Assembly: GCA_038373885.1 (NCBI GenBank)
Contig: JAWZYV010012353.1
Location: 62,001 to 126,000, forward strand
Length of the DNA stretch: 64,000 bases
Direction of reading: 5' to 3'
From: Cheiracanthium punctorium
Lineage: Eukaryota; Arthropoda; Arachnida; Araneae; Cheiracanthiidae
Part shown: one piece after another, positions 35,801 through 45,738 of the stretch
Position numbering within the stretch: the first letter of the stretch is position 1
Layout: each line of letters starts with the position of its first letter
Made by a program: the position numbers and the translations under genes
The notes under the pieces: model-generated
What the model was told of the DNA's origin: nothing
What the model saw: the letters and a program-made list of their open reading frames with translations, nothing else
Database searches by the model: none

Positions 35801-38800
35801 TAATTTTTTCGTTTTTATTTTAAAAGAGGGAGAAAAGAATGTTTCACGATTTGTCAAAATATCTAAAAGTTATGACGGATAGAATTCAAGATGCGACAGT
35901 TTTAAAATTATTTTACGAAAAAAAATCGTGAAGCAGATGTTTAGTAAAAAAATTCCTAAAAATCGGTAAATCAGGTTAAGTATTCAGAACAAACTGTTTT
36001 TAAAAGAAAATTTTCTCCTCTATCCGATGATACAAATGCCGTTTTGCTGCGAGCGTAATTTCCGCCGTTATTACGAATTAGGTGAGAAAAAATGCCAAAA
36101 ATCGCATAAAACATAAAATAAAAAAAAATCTAGGTCGAATTTTGAAAAAATCGCTTCGAGGTGCACAACTACATATTTACATCTTCCCGAATACCAAATT
36201 TGGTGTTTCTAGGTGTAGCCGTTTGTCCGTAACGCTGCAGACAGACACACACACACACAGACACCTTCTTTTATAATAAGTAGAGAAGATATATATGCAT
36301 AACCTACAAATTAAAACTTTTATTTATTCTTCAGAGGTGGCTTTTGATATTTGGTTGCCCTACGCCAAATGAAGACAACAGAAAAAACACATTAAACTGC
36401 ATGTGAAGTGTTACGTTAAATTTATCAGGGCTCCTGCTTTTGACAGTCTATTTAAAATGGCTATTGAAAAGATCTAGGACCTCGGTTTAACATGCTCATT
36501 CACGTTGTTACAAGAACGTTAGTTAAATCGAACAGCTATTTTTTCTGTAACCAGCGTTGCTTTTCCTCATCGGTCCTCTCTGTATTCAGCTTGGCATTCC
36601 AAGATCTGTGGGAGGATAAGCAACGCAGTCAAAAAGGTGAAAATCACAGCCGTTGCAATATTGTATGATATTGCTTAAACAGTTTAAACCTGTATTGAAG
36701 GTGAGTTAAATAACACGTCCCTCCTTCCCTCTCCTTCGTTAGCCGCATGTGTCAAGCTAAAATGGACAAGGTCATGTTTAAATAAAAGTTGGGACGATTT
36801 AAAAAAAAGAAAACTTTTAAAAACTAATAAAAACTGACTTCTAGGAAGTCATCTATGTTCGATTTTCAGTCATTAATATTTAGTTCTGTCCTCTGCGTAA
36901 AAATTTTAGAATTAAAAATCTATGAATGCTCACAAAAAATATTTTGTAATCGTAATCTCACCATGCGTAATCGAAATCGAAAGTTTCGTTGGTTTGATTA
37001 TTGTAATCTAATCGTAACCGAAAAAATTCATAATTGGGTTTATCGTAATCTAATCGTAGTCTCCATCTGAAAAAAAAAGTAATCGTAATCTAATAGATTA
37101 CGAATTAACGTAATCGTTTCGAAGTCTGGTGTCAATATATTCCCTACTGTGCTCCAGCGTCTTATATTCGATTACAGTTTTCAATAGCTGCAGATAAATA
37201 GGACTTTTCACAAAATGTGTTGTTTAAATGATACATCTAATCCAACAAGTTGAGCTCTCTACGATTCTAAAATATAGTTTTTCACGCTGAGCTTTTCAAA
37301 CCGTAGAGTTTTTGCAACAACGGGTAAGAACAAATGAAATTGAGGAGTGGCAGTGTCAATCACATATATTTAATGAGCTCTTTCCTCTACCCCACCCCCC
37401 CTCGAAGCTCAATTTGTATTTGGCACCCTAACTCTGCTCAAATCCAAAATTCTCTTTACATTACAGAATATTAAGTAAAGAAAGTGAAAATTTTCAGTAC
37501 GTGACTGATAACTTTTACTATGTATTTTCATGAACGGAAAGATTAACCCTTTGAGGCGCAACCCTTTCCCAAGGCTGAAAAAATGGCAGTCGTTGCCATC
37601 GCTCAACTTAACTACCAGCAAGATGGCGGACGATCGAGACGTTTATCGCGTGCCATAGATCTAGAGACCCTTTTTTGGCACAGCCAGATGTCGTCAAAAA
37701 ACGATCTCTAGATCTGTGGCACGCGATGAACGTTTCGATCGTCCGCCATGTTGCTGGTAGTTAAGTCGAACGATGGCAACAGCTTCCCTTTTTTCAGCAT
37801 TGGGCAATCTATTCAGCTGTTCTCGCATTCTTCCATTTTTCAGCAGATGTCAGTGCTGTTAAAAATAATCGTGACATTTTTTTTTTTACGGGAAATGACG
37901 TGCTAAAAAGTAAAGAATTCTCGTGGAGCTATGTCACCCTCAACTATTTTTATAGAAATCAGATCTATTCTTCGGGACTGGCAACAGTCAAAACGTCAGA
38001 GTTTGGTGTTCCCAGAGCGGGAACACTGCGCGTTAAAGGGTTAACAGAATAATGTAGCATCTGAACAAAAATTCTTAAGCCTATACTATATTTTTATGTA
38101 TGTATATATACAGCGAGTCCCCAAAACACTGACCTAGTCTTTTTTTCTTAAATTTTGATCATGCATATACACGAAATTACAAAGTTACGTTAAAAAATGT
38201 ACAGAATTTTACAGTATCAAAATTTTCAGGAAAATAAACCAAGATAAATAGAAATTTGAATTTTATACGGCTCTTATACAAAAAATTCCCTATTAGTAAA
38301 ATGTACCCCATACATTAAGTAGATGATGTACAAAATTTTAGCCTTTATTTATAAAAAGGATCAGCAATATGTTTAACCCAAGTAGCTGAGAGGATTTACA
38401 AAATCAATAATAGCAAAAGTATTGTGTTTATTCAATCATTGTTTTCTTTCGTAATTTCTGTAGCGCCCCTAAAATGCTATCCAACGTGATTTTTCAATTC
38501 GAGAGCCTTTGAAAAAGGATTTAAATGAGCACAGGGACGTGCCAACGTCTTGGAAAATGGGGGGGGGCGAACGATTTTTTCCGACATCAGGCGCGGGGGG
38601 GGGCAGTCATTTCACCCAGACCCCCCACCGTCCACCAACAATTTTTTTTTACATAAAAGGTGTCAACCTTGGTACCAGAAAAGTTTTTGTTTGTACTTCT
38701 ATAGCTCAATTACAATAATCATTCTCTTCAGGGACGGGGCAGCTATTTTGACCCCACCCCCCCATTGCCAATTTTTATAAATAATAGGCTTCAATCTTTT

Positions 38801-39633
38801 TTTAACCTCGTCTGTACACCCTCTCAAAAAAGTATTCGAGTGTAAGCCAAATTTCCTGTATCAGTTTCATGTAAACTAATTAATTTCCCGAATTTTTTTT
38901 GTATCTCAATAGTTTGTTTAAAATGACAGTTTTCTTCGTGTGGAAGGGGATGGATGGTGGCAGCTATTTCGCCCCCCCCCTTCCGTTTGAGCTAGCAAAA
39001 TTTTCGTTTATGCCTCATTAGTTTGTTTAAATAACCGTTTTCTTGAGGGGAAGGGCTGGAAAAATTGCTTCCCCCCATCCTGAAGAACAAAACTATTGTA
39101 AGCAAACTACTTAGGGGGTAAAATACAGAGGGGGCGAATTATATAGTTCGCCCCTTCTACTCATTTACCGAGGGGGCGGTAAACTCCCCTGCCCCCCCTG
39201 TTGGCACGTGCCTGAGTGAGCATTCATTTATTTTTACATCACAGGCACTTTTAAGGATAAAATGCTCAAATTTTATCCATCTCCTCATTAGTGTATGAGG
39301 CTATATTTTAATAATTAATTGTTATTTATTTTTTTTATTTTTTTTTTCTTGGGGGCAGTATGAAAACTTAAATTTTGTATCTTTTTTTTTTTTTTTTTTT
39401 TTTTAGAGTTAACTTTGAAATTTATTGTATATGCCTACTATCAATATTTAAGTAATAAAAGCTTAGGCTAGTGTTTTGGGGATATCTTGAATATATATCT
39501 ATGCATATACATCAAACACACCAAAAGAATCTTATATTTGGACTACTGAACACTTACCTAGCTGTTTATGTTGTTGGATTGCAGACTGCACTCCTACACA
39601 TGAGATAAACAATGCTGTTAACCAGAGAATCAT
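32434..39633 (-). CDS. EFLGGPamide (EFLamide/TRH-like) neuropeptide precursor
   Basis: The coding sequence joins 39633-39558 and 32852-32434 on the minus strand (495 nt, 164 residues). Residues 1-18 (MILWLTALFISCVGVQSA) form a typical signal peptide with cleavage near residue 17/18, so the product enters the secretory pathway. The spacer is acidic and then basic. Dibasic sites are KR 88-89, KR 100-101, RK 128-129 and RKR 144-146. After the last comes PYYYTEPEGSEFLGGPGK and the stop. Gly163 is the amide donor and Lys164 is trimmed, giving an amidated EFLGGP end. EFLGGPamides are known from chelicerates, GSEFLamides from crustaceans, and EFLamide receptors are orthologues of TRH receptors. Here there is one copy at the extreme C terminus. 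Proline after KR makes the exact N-terminal cut uncertain. A non-coding upstream exon is likely, because an acceptor precedes the start. Confidence 0.88.
32802..33121. repeat. 164-bp tandem duplication making a dead exon copy
   Basis: The start of the peptide exon and adjoining intron (about 32802-32965) are repeated at about 32966-33121 with an offset of 164 bases, roughly 85% alike. In the second copy the acceptor AG has become AA (33017-33018), and the coding frame hits TAA (32973-32975) where the true exon has His40. The copy lies upstream of the functional exon in the direction of transcription. Confidence 0.85.
33523..37128. mobile_element. hAT-like element with ATTACG subterminal repeats
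   Basis: The ends are CAGACTTCG and CGAAGTCTG, and the outside 8-mers GTCTCAAT (33515-33522) and GTGTCAAT (37129-37136) differ by one base, an 8-bp duplication as in hAT elements. Both subterminal regions (33530-33760, 36940-37115) are dense in GTAATCGTAATC / GATTACGATTAC motifs in opposite orientation, resembling transposase-binding arrays. The middle is filled by another repeat (33914-36290). No transposase was seen. The element lies in the intron of the neuropeptide gene. Confidence 0.75.
33914..36290 (+). repeat. ACTAGCTG-family interspersed repeat, plus copy
   Basis: It begins ACTAGCTGCGTGCCCGTTCT, then TCGCACGGTAGG, immediately after a (TA)n tract, and ends about CTTTTATAATAAGTAGAGAA, preceded by a (CA)n tract. 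The terminus contains a small stem (CCCGT...ACGG). The same terminus begins the minus copy at 21638 and both arms of the 45738-49636 palindrome. An internal TTCATACGGGAAGAAGG module at about 34410 echoes the terminus. It is non-coding. The arrangement recalls non-autonomous Helitron/Helentron-type repeats, but this is unproven. Confidence 0.6.
37547..38040 (+). mobile_element. TTAA-flanked MITE, piggyBac-like, copy A (494 bp)
   Basis: TTAA lies at 37543-37546 and 38041-38044. Ends CCCTTTGAGGCGCAACCC and (complement) CCCTTTAACGCGCAGTG form short imperfect TIRs. The interior has a long inverted repeat around 37700 (ACTACCAGCAAGATGGCGGA and its mirror, GTGGCACGCGATGAACG and its mirror). It matches copy B at 52654-53122 in the opposite orientation at over 90%. 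Short open frames over it are repeat translations. Confidence 0.85.
38111..39489. mobile_element. Mariner-like TIR element with nested hAT
   Basis: Termini CAGCGAGTCCCCAAAACACT and (complement) CAAGATATCCCCAAAACACT continue as inverted arms of about 70 bases (CTAG..TTTTT, AAT.TTGAT, GCATATAC). The left half matches the start of the repeat at 41996 (CAGGGTGTCCCAAAAACACT; AAAAAATTCCCTATTAGTAA; CCCATACATTAA). A hAT-like element (38532-39215) occupies its middle. Confidence 0.65.
38532..39215. mobile_element. hAT-like element with 8-bp duplication
   Basis: Termini CAGGGACGTGCCAACGTC and (complement) CAGGCACGTGCCAACAGG are followed inward by G/C runs. Outside are AATGAGCA (38524-38531) and AGTGAGCA (39216-39223), 7 of 8 bases matching. 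There are several internal GGGGGGGC/GCCCCCCC tracts and no coding frame. It is nested in the mariner-like element of the neuropeptide intron. Confidence 0.8.
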
Positions 39634-39642
39634 TTTCAGCTT
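39558..39642 (-). CDS. EFLGGPamide precursor, signal-peptide exon
   Basis: This exon holds codons 1-25 plus one base. It starts after a pyrimidine-rich acceptor (TTTTCTTTTATTTTAG, at 39643), has 9 bases of 5' UTR and ATG at 39633 in an AAAATG context, and ends CAGCTAG|GTAAGT with the donor at 39557-39552. The phase-1 break (G | AT) joins to make Asp26 in frame with the downstream exon, the strongest evidence that the two exons belong together. The acceptor implies at least one untranslated exon at higher coordinates, which I could not locate. Confidence 0.85.
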
Positions 39643-39745
39643 CTAAAATAAAAGAAAATAGTAATTGAAAATACCATTATATTTGCAATTTGTATTTCAT
39701 GTGTTCTTCGTTAAAAATTAACAACATTCATATTGCTCTGCATAA

Positions 39746-39966
39746 AACCTATGTCGTAATCCACTGACAAATTACGGTCAATACTCGACAACCTATGTAG
39801 TAATCTATTGTCAAAATACGGTCAATACTCGAAAACCTATGTTGTAATGCATTGTCAAATTACGGTCAAATCTCTATAACCTATGAATGCCTGACATAAT
39901 CAAATTACGGGCAACTCTCCATAACTTATGGGTACTGTGATTTTACGGGCGCACGTAGTTTGACGA
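39746..39966. repeat. 44-bp minisatellite upstream of EFLGGPamide start
   Basis: Units begin AACCTATG at 39746, 39790, 39834, 39878 and (as AACTTATG) 39923, an exact 44-44-44-45 spacing. Each of the first four carries CAAATTACGGTCAA or a close variant. The block lies 104 bases beyond the coding exon's acceptor, inside the upstream intron or promoter of the neuropeptide gene. Confidence 0.85.
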
Positions 39967-41995
39967 GATTCTCTTGGATCTTTTTGCTGCCGAGAATTGC
40001 CCGTAATTTAACACTATATATTTATTTTCACAGTGCATTTAAAGAAAACTACCATTTGCGACTTATTCTTAATCAAGTAAGTAATAAATTATAAATAATA
40101 AAATTTTGAAATATACTTTGACAAGATTTTATAAAAATTCACCTCAAATTACTTAATACATAAAAAAATTTATTTTTCAGATTTTAAGTACTTTTACGTT
40201 TGATATTTGGCTGTTAAGCTTGAAAATGTAGAAAATGTTTACAGGTTGAGATGTTCTTTTAACAGCACCCAAAAGATCTTTTATGTCATCCTGATCTTTT
40301 ATGTCAAAGCATGATCACCTTAAACAGTTCTGTTTACATTGGCCTAGTATTTAATAATGTTGTTATTTTAAGAAATAATGCAGCTTCTGAACAGTTTTTC
40401 AAGGAACCTAATGGCGCTATAACCTCGAAAAAATGCAAAATGTCTCTCTACAAGTTGTATTACATGCATGATTAAAAAAACAGTGTATTTATAAAAGCTT
40501 TTGTACACCCAAGAAAAAAAATATAAAACATACAGAATTTTGAAAATATTTCTCTAAATGGATTTTGCTTCGGCGCATTTTTGAAAGCATTTTTTATAGT
40601 TAAGAATTTCTTTCTGAAAACTGCATGAGGCATTATACGTTTACTGGTAGTGCATGTGCTTAGTACATTTGGTGAAAAAAAACTCTTCAATGTTAATCGT
40701 TTGCAAAATGCATTTTACAATTTGCAAAGAAGCATTCTGATTTTTTTTCCGGCCTAATGTGACTCTTAAAAATCGTGCAGTTGTATTATTCTTTGAAAGA
40801 AAAAACTTACTTATAAAATTTCGTACTGAGTTTCTGTTATCCAACCAATACTTTTGGCTTTCACTCGAGGCTTTTCTGCAAGTACTTAAATTGCGTGTTT
40901 AAACACTCTGCATACTCCAACGAGTAATTCCCCATTTCCCCTCCCCTCCGCACTGTTGCAGAATAATCAAACAATTTTTCGTCTGGTTATTGAAATATTG
41001 GATAAATTTTTTGAGCAGAAAGAGAAAAAAAATCAAATTAATTTCTGACAAATAACGATGGTCTACGCAGATATGCAAATTTCTATTATATATGAGAATT
41101 TTAATATCTCTCACCTCCTACCACGTTCCATTTTTATTCGAGCTACGTTTATTAATTTTTGAGGCGTTCGATCTGAATCAGAAAGACAGGAAAATCACTT
41201 AGAGGTAAACCGGAAAAAAAAAAAAGAAGAGAAATATGTATACTATTTATTCCGCTTTTGAACATTTATTTCTTACTGCTTTTTTCAAGTTACACAGTGA
41301 AAGTTATAATTACTTCCAAGAAATGGTGTTCAATTTCCATGTGTTTTAAAAACAACACTGAAAAAAATTTTTTTTTTTTTTAAATTCTCTATTGGTATAT
41401 CAAAGTGTGTTCGTTCTAATGAAAAACTTTTATTTTTCTTTTTAAATAAAGGTGTTTTTCTAAGAAAGTTGCAGTTATTTAATCATACTTTTTTTTGTAG
41501 TAATTTTATTCTTTAAAAATATCAAGAGTTTAAGAGCGTCAAATAATTTAATTTTCTTGCTCTAAATTTTTCTTTAACTTGTGCCATCTTCGAAAAAGTC
41601 ACTCTTTAAACTTATCATAATTTTATTCTACATTAAAATATTGTGTCAGTTCAAGCATGAATTACTTAAAATGAAAACTGTTTTGGAACTTGGGCCGAAA
41701 AGCTGAATAACCTGTGTAATAACAAATATTTTCAGAGTTCAAATTTATTGAGGAATGGATGTCGGGTGCAAAACTGTTTCGCACGTTTGATTTATTTTAA
41801 TTATTAAACAGCAACAGGCAGACAAAAATTGTTGTAGAAGTTTTGATGATTTTATAATTTACTCAACTTTTTTATACGGTAAGAAATTCATAATTTAGCT
41901 TAATTTCACGGCGATTAAATTAGCCACATAGACTCACGCTTCTTTTAAGTAAACGGATGTTAAAAGAATAAAAGTGATGTTTTGAATCATACATA
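39967..41995. other. AT-rich DNA upstream of EFLGGPamide coding exon
   Basis: The promoter and any untranslated first exon of the neuropeptide gene probably lie here or farther out, but no TATA box, initiator or donor could be singled out from the AT-rich background. Open frames at 40472-41114 on the minus strand have chance composition. Confidence 0.35.
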
Positions 41996-42400
41996 CAGGG
42001 TGTCCCAAAAACACTGACATAAGCTTTTGTCCCATAAATATTAATCATACACTCAAATAATAAATTATAAAGTTACACCCCCTCCCTCAAAATAAATAAA
42101 TAAATAAATATAGATCTTTCTGGATAAATATTAAATGTAAAAGATGAAATATAAATAAATAGAAAATTTTTATTTTTATTTAGCCCAGTACAAAAAATTC
42201 CCAATTAGTAAAATGTGCACCCATACATTAATTAGGTGATGAATGAAATTTCATCCCTTCATCATAAAAAGAGAAAAATTTGCACATAATCTAAAAAACA
42301 AATAGCAATTAAAAAAAATTGGCGATATTAAGTTGAACAGACAACTATTGTATTACCTCCAGGTGTTTTATAGTGAGCCCCCACCACCACCCCCAAAAGT
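41996..42400 (+). mobile_element. Truncated mariner-like element, kin of 38111-39489
   Basis: TA (41994-41995) is followed by CAGGGTGTCCCAAAAACACT and then about 350 bases colinear with 38111-38480 (AAAAAATTCCCAATTAGTAA, CCCATACATTAATTAGGTGA). The right terminus was not found, so the copy is truncated or very diverged. An (AAAT)n run lies inside at about 42091-42110. Confidence 0.6.
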
Positions 42401-43531
42401 AGTAATTATTGCAAAATTTAAAAATTTATTCATATTTTTGGAAAAAAAAAATAGACGTTGTTGAATCAATTGTTGACAATTATGCTCCAAATTTCGTTGT
42501 ATCTTCTTAAGCCGTTTTTGAGGGATGCGAGAACAGACATTTACACGATTTTCACAAAATTTCAAAATCTATTAAATATTTAACAATTTTGGCATTTACA
42601 GTTTGAATTAACTTGCCATCGAATTTCATTTTAATCCATTGCCATTTTTCAGGAATAAAAAAAACATTTACTCAAATTTCACAAAATCTAAAAATCTTTT
42701 AAAAAGTCTGAGTAATTTGACTCCTTATTAAATGATCACCTATGATGACCCTAAATTTTATTTCATTTTCTTCAGTCGTTTGTACCTAATAAACAAAGAA
42801 ATATTTACACATTTTGAAAAAAATTTCGCCAAAATCTTAAAATTCAATCGAAATTTCATGGCTTTACTTTAAGTTTAGCGACTACCTATCACGTCACAAA
42901 ATTTGATTTCATTCGCTTTAATCGTTATTGTGTGAGGAGCGAACAAAATTTTACGCATTTTGAATAAATTTTCGCCGTCCTCGAATTTCTTTTCCAGTTA
43001 AGCTACGTCCCTGCCTCTGAGAAAATTTCCCCAATTTGTTTTTGAAACAATATTAATTTAACATTTATTATTTAATTAAACTATTTAATTATAACATTTA
43101 TCAGAAATTTTATGATCCTAAATATTAAAAGCACAAAAGATTGTTTTTCTTTTTTAATCAAGAAGTTTTCATCAAAGTATCTTATGCAACGCGTTCTTAA
43201 CTGCCATAAAATTCATAAATCCTCTTAAAAACTTTACATTAAGTTGAAAAATGAAGTATAACAAAAAAAGAACATACACTTTTAAAGATAAGCAATGAAG
43301 TAATTTTATCCATGAATCAAAAAGAAATGATTTTTTTTCTTTAAATAAGCTAACAGATGGCAGCACAGTACAACTTTAAATGTTTATTAATTTTTCTTTA
43401 AGCCCATATAAGTTAGTCTTTTAAAAAAATATTTCGTACATTGTATATAAAAAGGCAAACTGAAGCAAGAGAAGGCTATTGATTTTTATTTTATTTTATT
43501 TTTTTGTTTGTTTTGGAAAATGATTGCCGAG
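42401..43531. other. AT-rich stretch, no gene seen
   Basis: It contains many loosely repeated pieces of the kind TTTCACAAAAT.TAAAAATC at about 42550, 42680 and 42830, suggesting an old degenerate tandem array of roughly 130-150 bases per unit. No coding frame or RNA gene was seen until the tRNA pair. Confidence 0.35.
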
Positions 43532-43603
43532 TCCCATGTGGTCTAGTGGTTAGGATTCCTGGCTTTCACCCAGGCGGCCCGGGTTCGATTCCCGGCATGG
43601 GAA
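43532..43603 (+). tRNA. tRNA-Glu (UUC)
   Basis: A full 72-nt cloverleaf is present. The acceptor stem TCCCATG/CATGGGA has discriminator A43603. The D-arm is GGTCTAGTGGTTAGGAT (box A). The anticodon arm CCTGG-CTTTCAC-CCAGG carries TTC at 43565-43567, and the T-arm is CCGGG-TTCGATT-CCCGG (box B, GGTTCGATTCC). The sequence closely fits conserved animal tRNA-Glu, and there is no intron. The next tRNA gene starts two bases downstream with no T-run between them. Confidence 0.97.
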
Positions 43604-43605
43604 GA

Positions 43606-43677
43606 GGTTCCATGGTGTAATGGTTAGCACTCTGGACTTTGAATCCAGCGATCCGAGTTCAAATCTCGGTGGAACCT
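43606..43677 (+). tRNA. tRNA-Gln (UUG)
   Basis: A full 72-nt cloverleaf is present. The acceptor stem GGTTCCA/TGGAACC has discriminator T43677. The D-arm region is TGGTGTAATGGTTAGCAC. The anticodon arm CTGGA-CTTTGAA-TCCAG carries TTG at 43639-43641, and the T-arm is CCGAG-TTCAAAT-CTCGG. It matches conserved animal tRNA-Gln. It is followed at once by a TTTT Pol III stop. Confidence 0.97.
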
Positions 43678-43678
43678 A

Positions 43679-43682
43679 TTTT
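43679..43682 (+). terminator. Pol III T-run terminator of the tRNA pair
   Basis: TTTT begins one base after the tRNA-Gln discriminator. It is the only T4 run within or between the two tRNA genes, so it probably ends both. Confidence 0.75.
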
Positions 43683-44087
43683 GTTTCCGTCAATTTTATA
43701 TTATTTGAGCTTATTGAAGTAAGAAAGTACAGGAGCACAGTGTTACATTAGAACATTTGGGGGAATGAAAGTATGGGTCCGTAACCTACGGTAGTCGAGA
43801 AATAATAATAATTATATATTTTAAATCCTTTTACGTTTTTATTTTTTTAATTTTGACAGAGGGGAGGGGATCGCACGAGTATTAAAATCTTTTAACAAAT
43901 GCTATTCGGGTTATATTAGAACGAATTGTTGGTTGATAAGTAATTTACTATACAACTTTTTAAAATGCTGTTATAATAAGGCTGTGGGTAAATTGTTTTC
44001 TTTCTAAAACCAAATCTGTACAAGCACGATAAAAAAAAAAAGTTAAACAACACTAAATAATTCTGAGTCTAATAATAAAAAGAAGTC

Positions 44088-44169
44088 TACCCTACTAGCA
44101 ATTTTGCTCGGGCTACCACCGGCCACGCAGCCAGCCGATGACGGCCCGAGCAAAATTGCTAGTAGGGTA
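44088..44169. mobile_element. Mini fold-back element, 26-bp perfect stem
   Basis: TACCCTACTAGCAATTTTGC (first 20 of 26 bases, 44088-44113) is perfectly mirrored at 44144-44169, with a GC-rich 30-base loop. TA ends both arms, so it can be read as a 78-bp element (44090-44167) with TA duplication. The terminus CCCTACTAGCA resembles CCCTAGTAGCA of the MITE at 52208-52316, which supports a tiny MITE over a structural RNA. Confidence 0.65.
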
Positions 44170-44171
44170 AG

Positions 44172-45718
44172 AATAATGATAAAAGTGATTTTTTTTAAAT
44201 CTAAATGAAAAGATTTAAATGGATTTAAAGTTCGAAGTGAATTATCGATTAGAGAATTAAGTATCACTCTCGAAATTTTTACAACATTTCTAAAATATTC
44301 TATTTAATTAAAATATTTATCTTCGTCTTTAAAAGGAGTATAATCTTTCATTCTAAAGATTTTCACTAATAAAAAACTAGCTGCATTACATTCATTTTTA
44401 CGATTTGCTTACGCACCATACTTTTCAAAGAATCACAGCAACAGATAAATTGCAGATGCACTATTTTAGAAAGAAAAAAAAAATCAGATAATCTGCAACA
44501 CACACACACGCAGCAAATTATTCACGGATTGACTAATAAAATTTCGACCAAAGTATTTTTTTTTTCATCAGTAGTTAAGCAGAAAAAATAAAAACTTGGT
44601 TTGGAAAACAAAAAAGTACCTTAACATATAAAATAATTCTCACGAACTTTATAGCATTGTGAGGATTTATCACGTGGAATAATTTTTAGTGCCACAAAAA
44701 ATGAATTTACTAATTTAATTTAATTGAAAAACTACTTTGTACCAGAGGCGCCGAAGCCATGTCGGCGCCTCGGGGTTAAAACTTTCAGGGTTTCTGTACA
44801 AGAAAACCTTTTGATCTTTTATTACATCATTATTAAAATTATTAAAGAAAATTTAAATTAATAGTAATAAAAAAATAATTCATACGATTAAAATTATTAG
44901 TTATTTAAAACCATTTTTACTCTGAGAAACATCCATGTTTTAAAAAATACTAACGTTTTGTTTTCAAGGTTTCGTCACCACCATAGAGAAACTATTTGGT
45001 ACGCTAGCAACATTTCTGCATGGCTGTGTCCTCAGTATTGGAAAAATTAATAATGTTATTCATACTACCATTCAAGCAGGCAGCCGAAAAAAATTTCGGA
45101 AGTCCAAAAAAGGGGGAAATCAAAATTTTTCAGAGAAAGTCTCGATCTTTAACATTTTGTTAACGAAAATTCAAAATTTCAGAGGTTGGGTTGTGCCTAT
45201 AGTCTCCTCTCCGGCTCTGTCCTTTCTTCCATTATCTAACAATGTGTCTTCAAAAAAATTACTGTTAAATAAATCCTTTCTAGATTTAGTAATTGCAAAC
45301 CGTTTAATAATACGTCAAAGTCTACTTTTCTTGAAATAGAAGACTCGATCACTAACACTCCTCGTTTTTGTCAAGAATGTGTATCGTGCTAGTTGTATTT
45401 TTGCAACTTCATTCAAAAATTAATTTGAAACTTCCGGAGACTTAATTTGTATTTGGTCTTTTTTTCTAAACAAAACTGACAACATTTAATTAAGTATTAT
45501 CTATAAAACAGCAAAAAGGCGATCCTTCACAAGGTGGGGCACTGGAACTTTTCCCCCTGCTTTCCCCCCCCCCCCTCTGCGCCACTGCTTTCTACTTGAC
45601 GAAAAATCTGGACAGCGATATTAAATAAAAGAATCAGTCCTCTTAATTTTCTAATAACAATATTAATTTTATTTAAATTAATAATCGAAATTATGATGTT
45701 AAATGAACCATACAGTGA
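44172..45718. other. AT-rich stretch between tRNA pair and palindrome
   Basis: Apart from the GC-rich hairpin at 44745-44771 and a C-run near 45566-45575 (typical of transposon edges), no coding, RNA or repeat structure was recognised. Confidence 0.45.
44745..44771. other. GC-rich 10-bp stem hairpin
   Basis: GAGGCGCCGA (44745-44754) pairs perfectly with TCGGCGCCTC (44762-44771) around a 7-base loop, in otherwise AT-rich DNA. It follows CA, giving CAGAGGCGCCGAAGCC, a form reminiscent of hAT termini, but no second end was found. Confidence 0.5.
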
Positions 45719-45738
45719 TATATATATATATATATATA
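45719..45738. repeat. (TA)n microsatellite at left edge of palindrome
   Basis: About ten TA units sit directly before the ACTAGCTG terminus of the large inverted repeat. Confidence 0.95.

Noticed and set aside
37409..37621. Related ORFs over 37409-37621, 52717-52941 and 53048-53284 (sharing VVKLSDGN/VVKSSDGN/VVKSSNGN)
   Set aside because: They are translations of the arms of the TTAA-flanked MITE copies, not genes.
39746..39966. CRISPR-like array
   Set aside because: The 44-bp units have no unique spacers and the genome is eukaryotic; it is an ordinary minisatellite.
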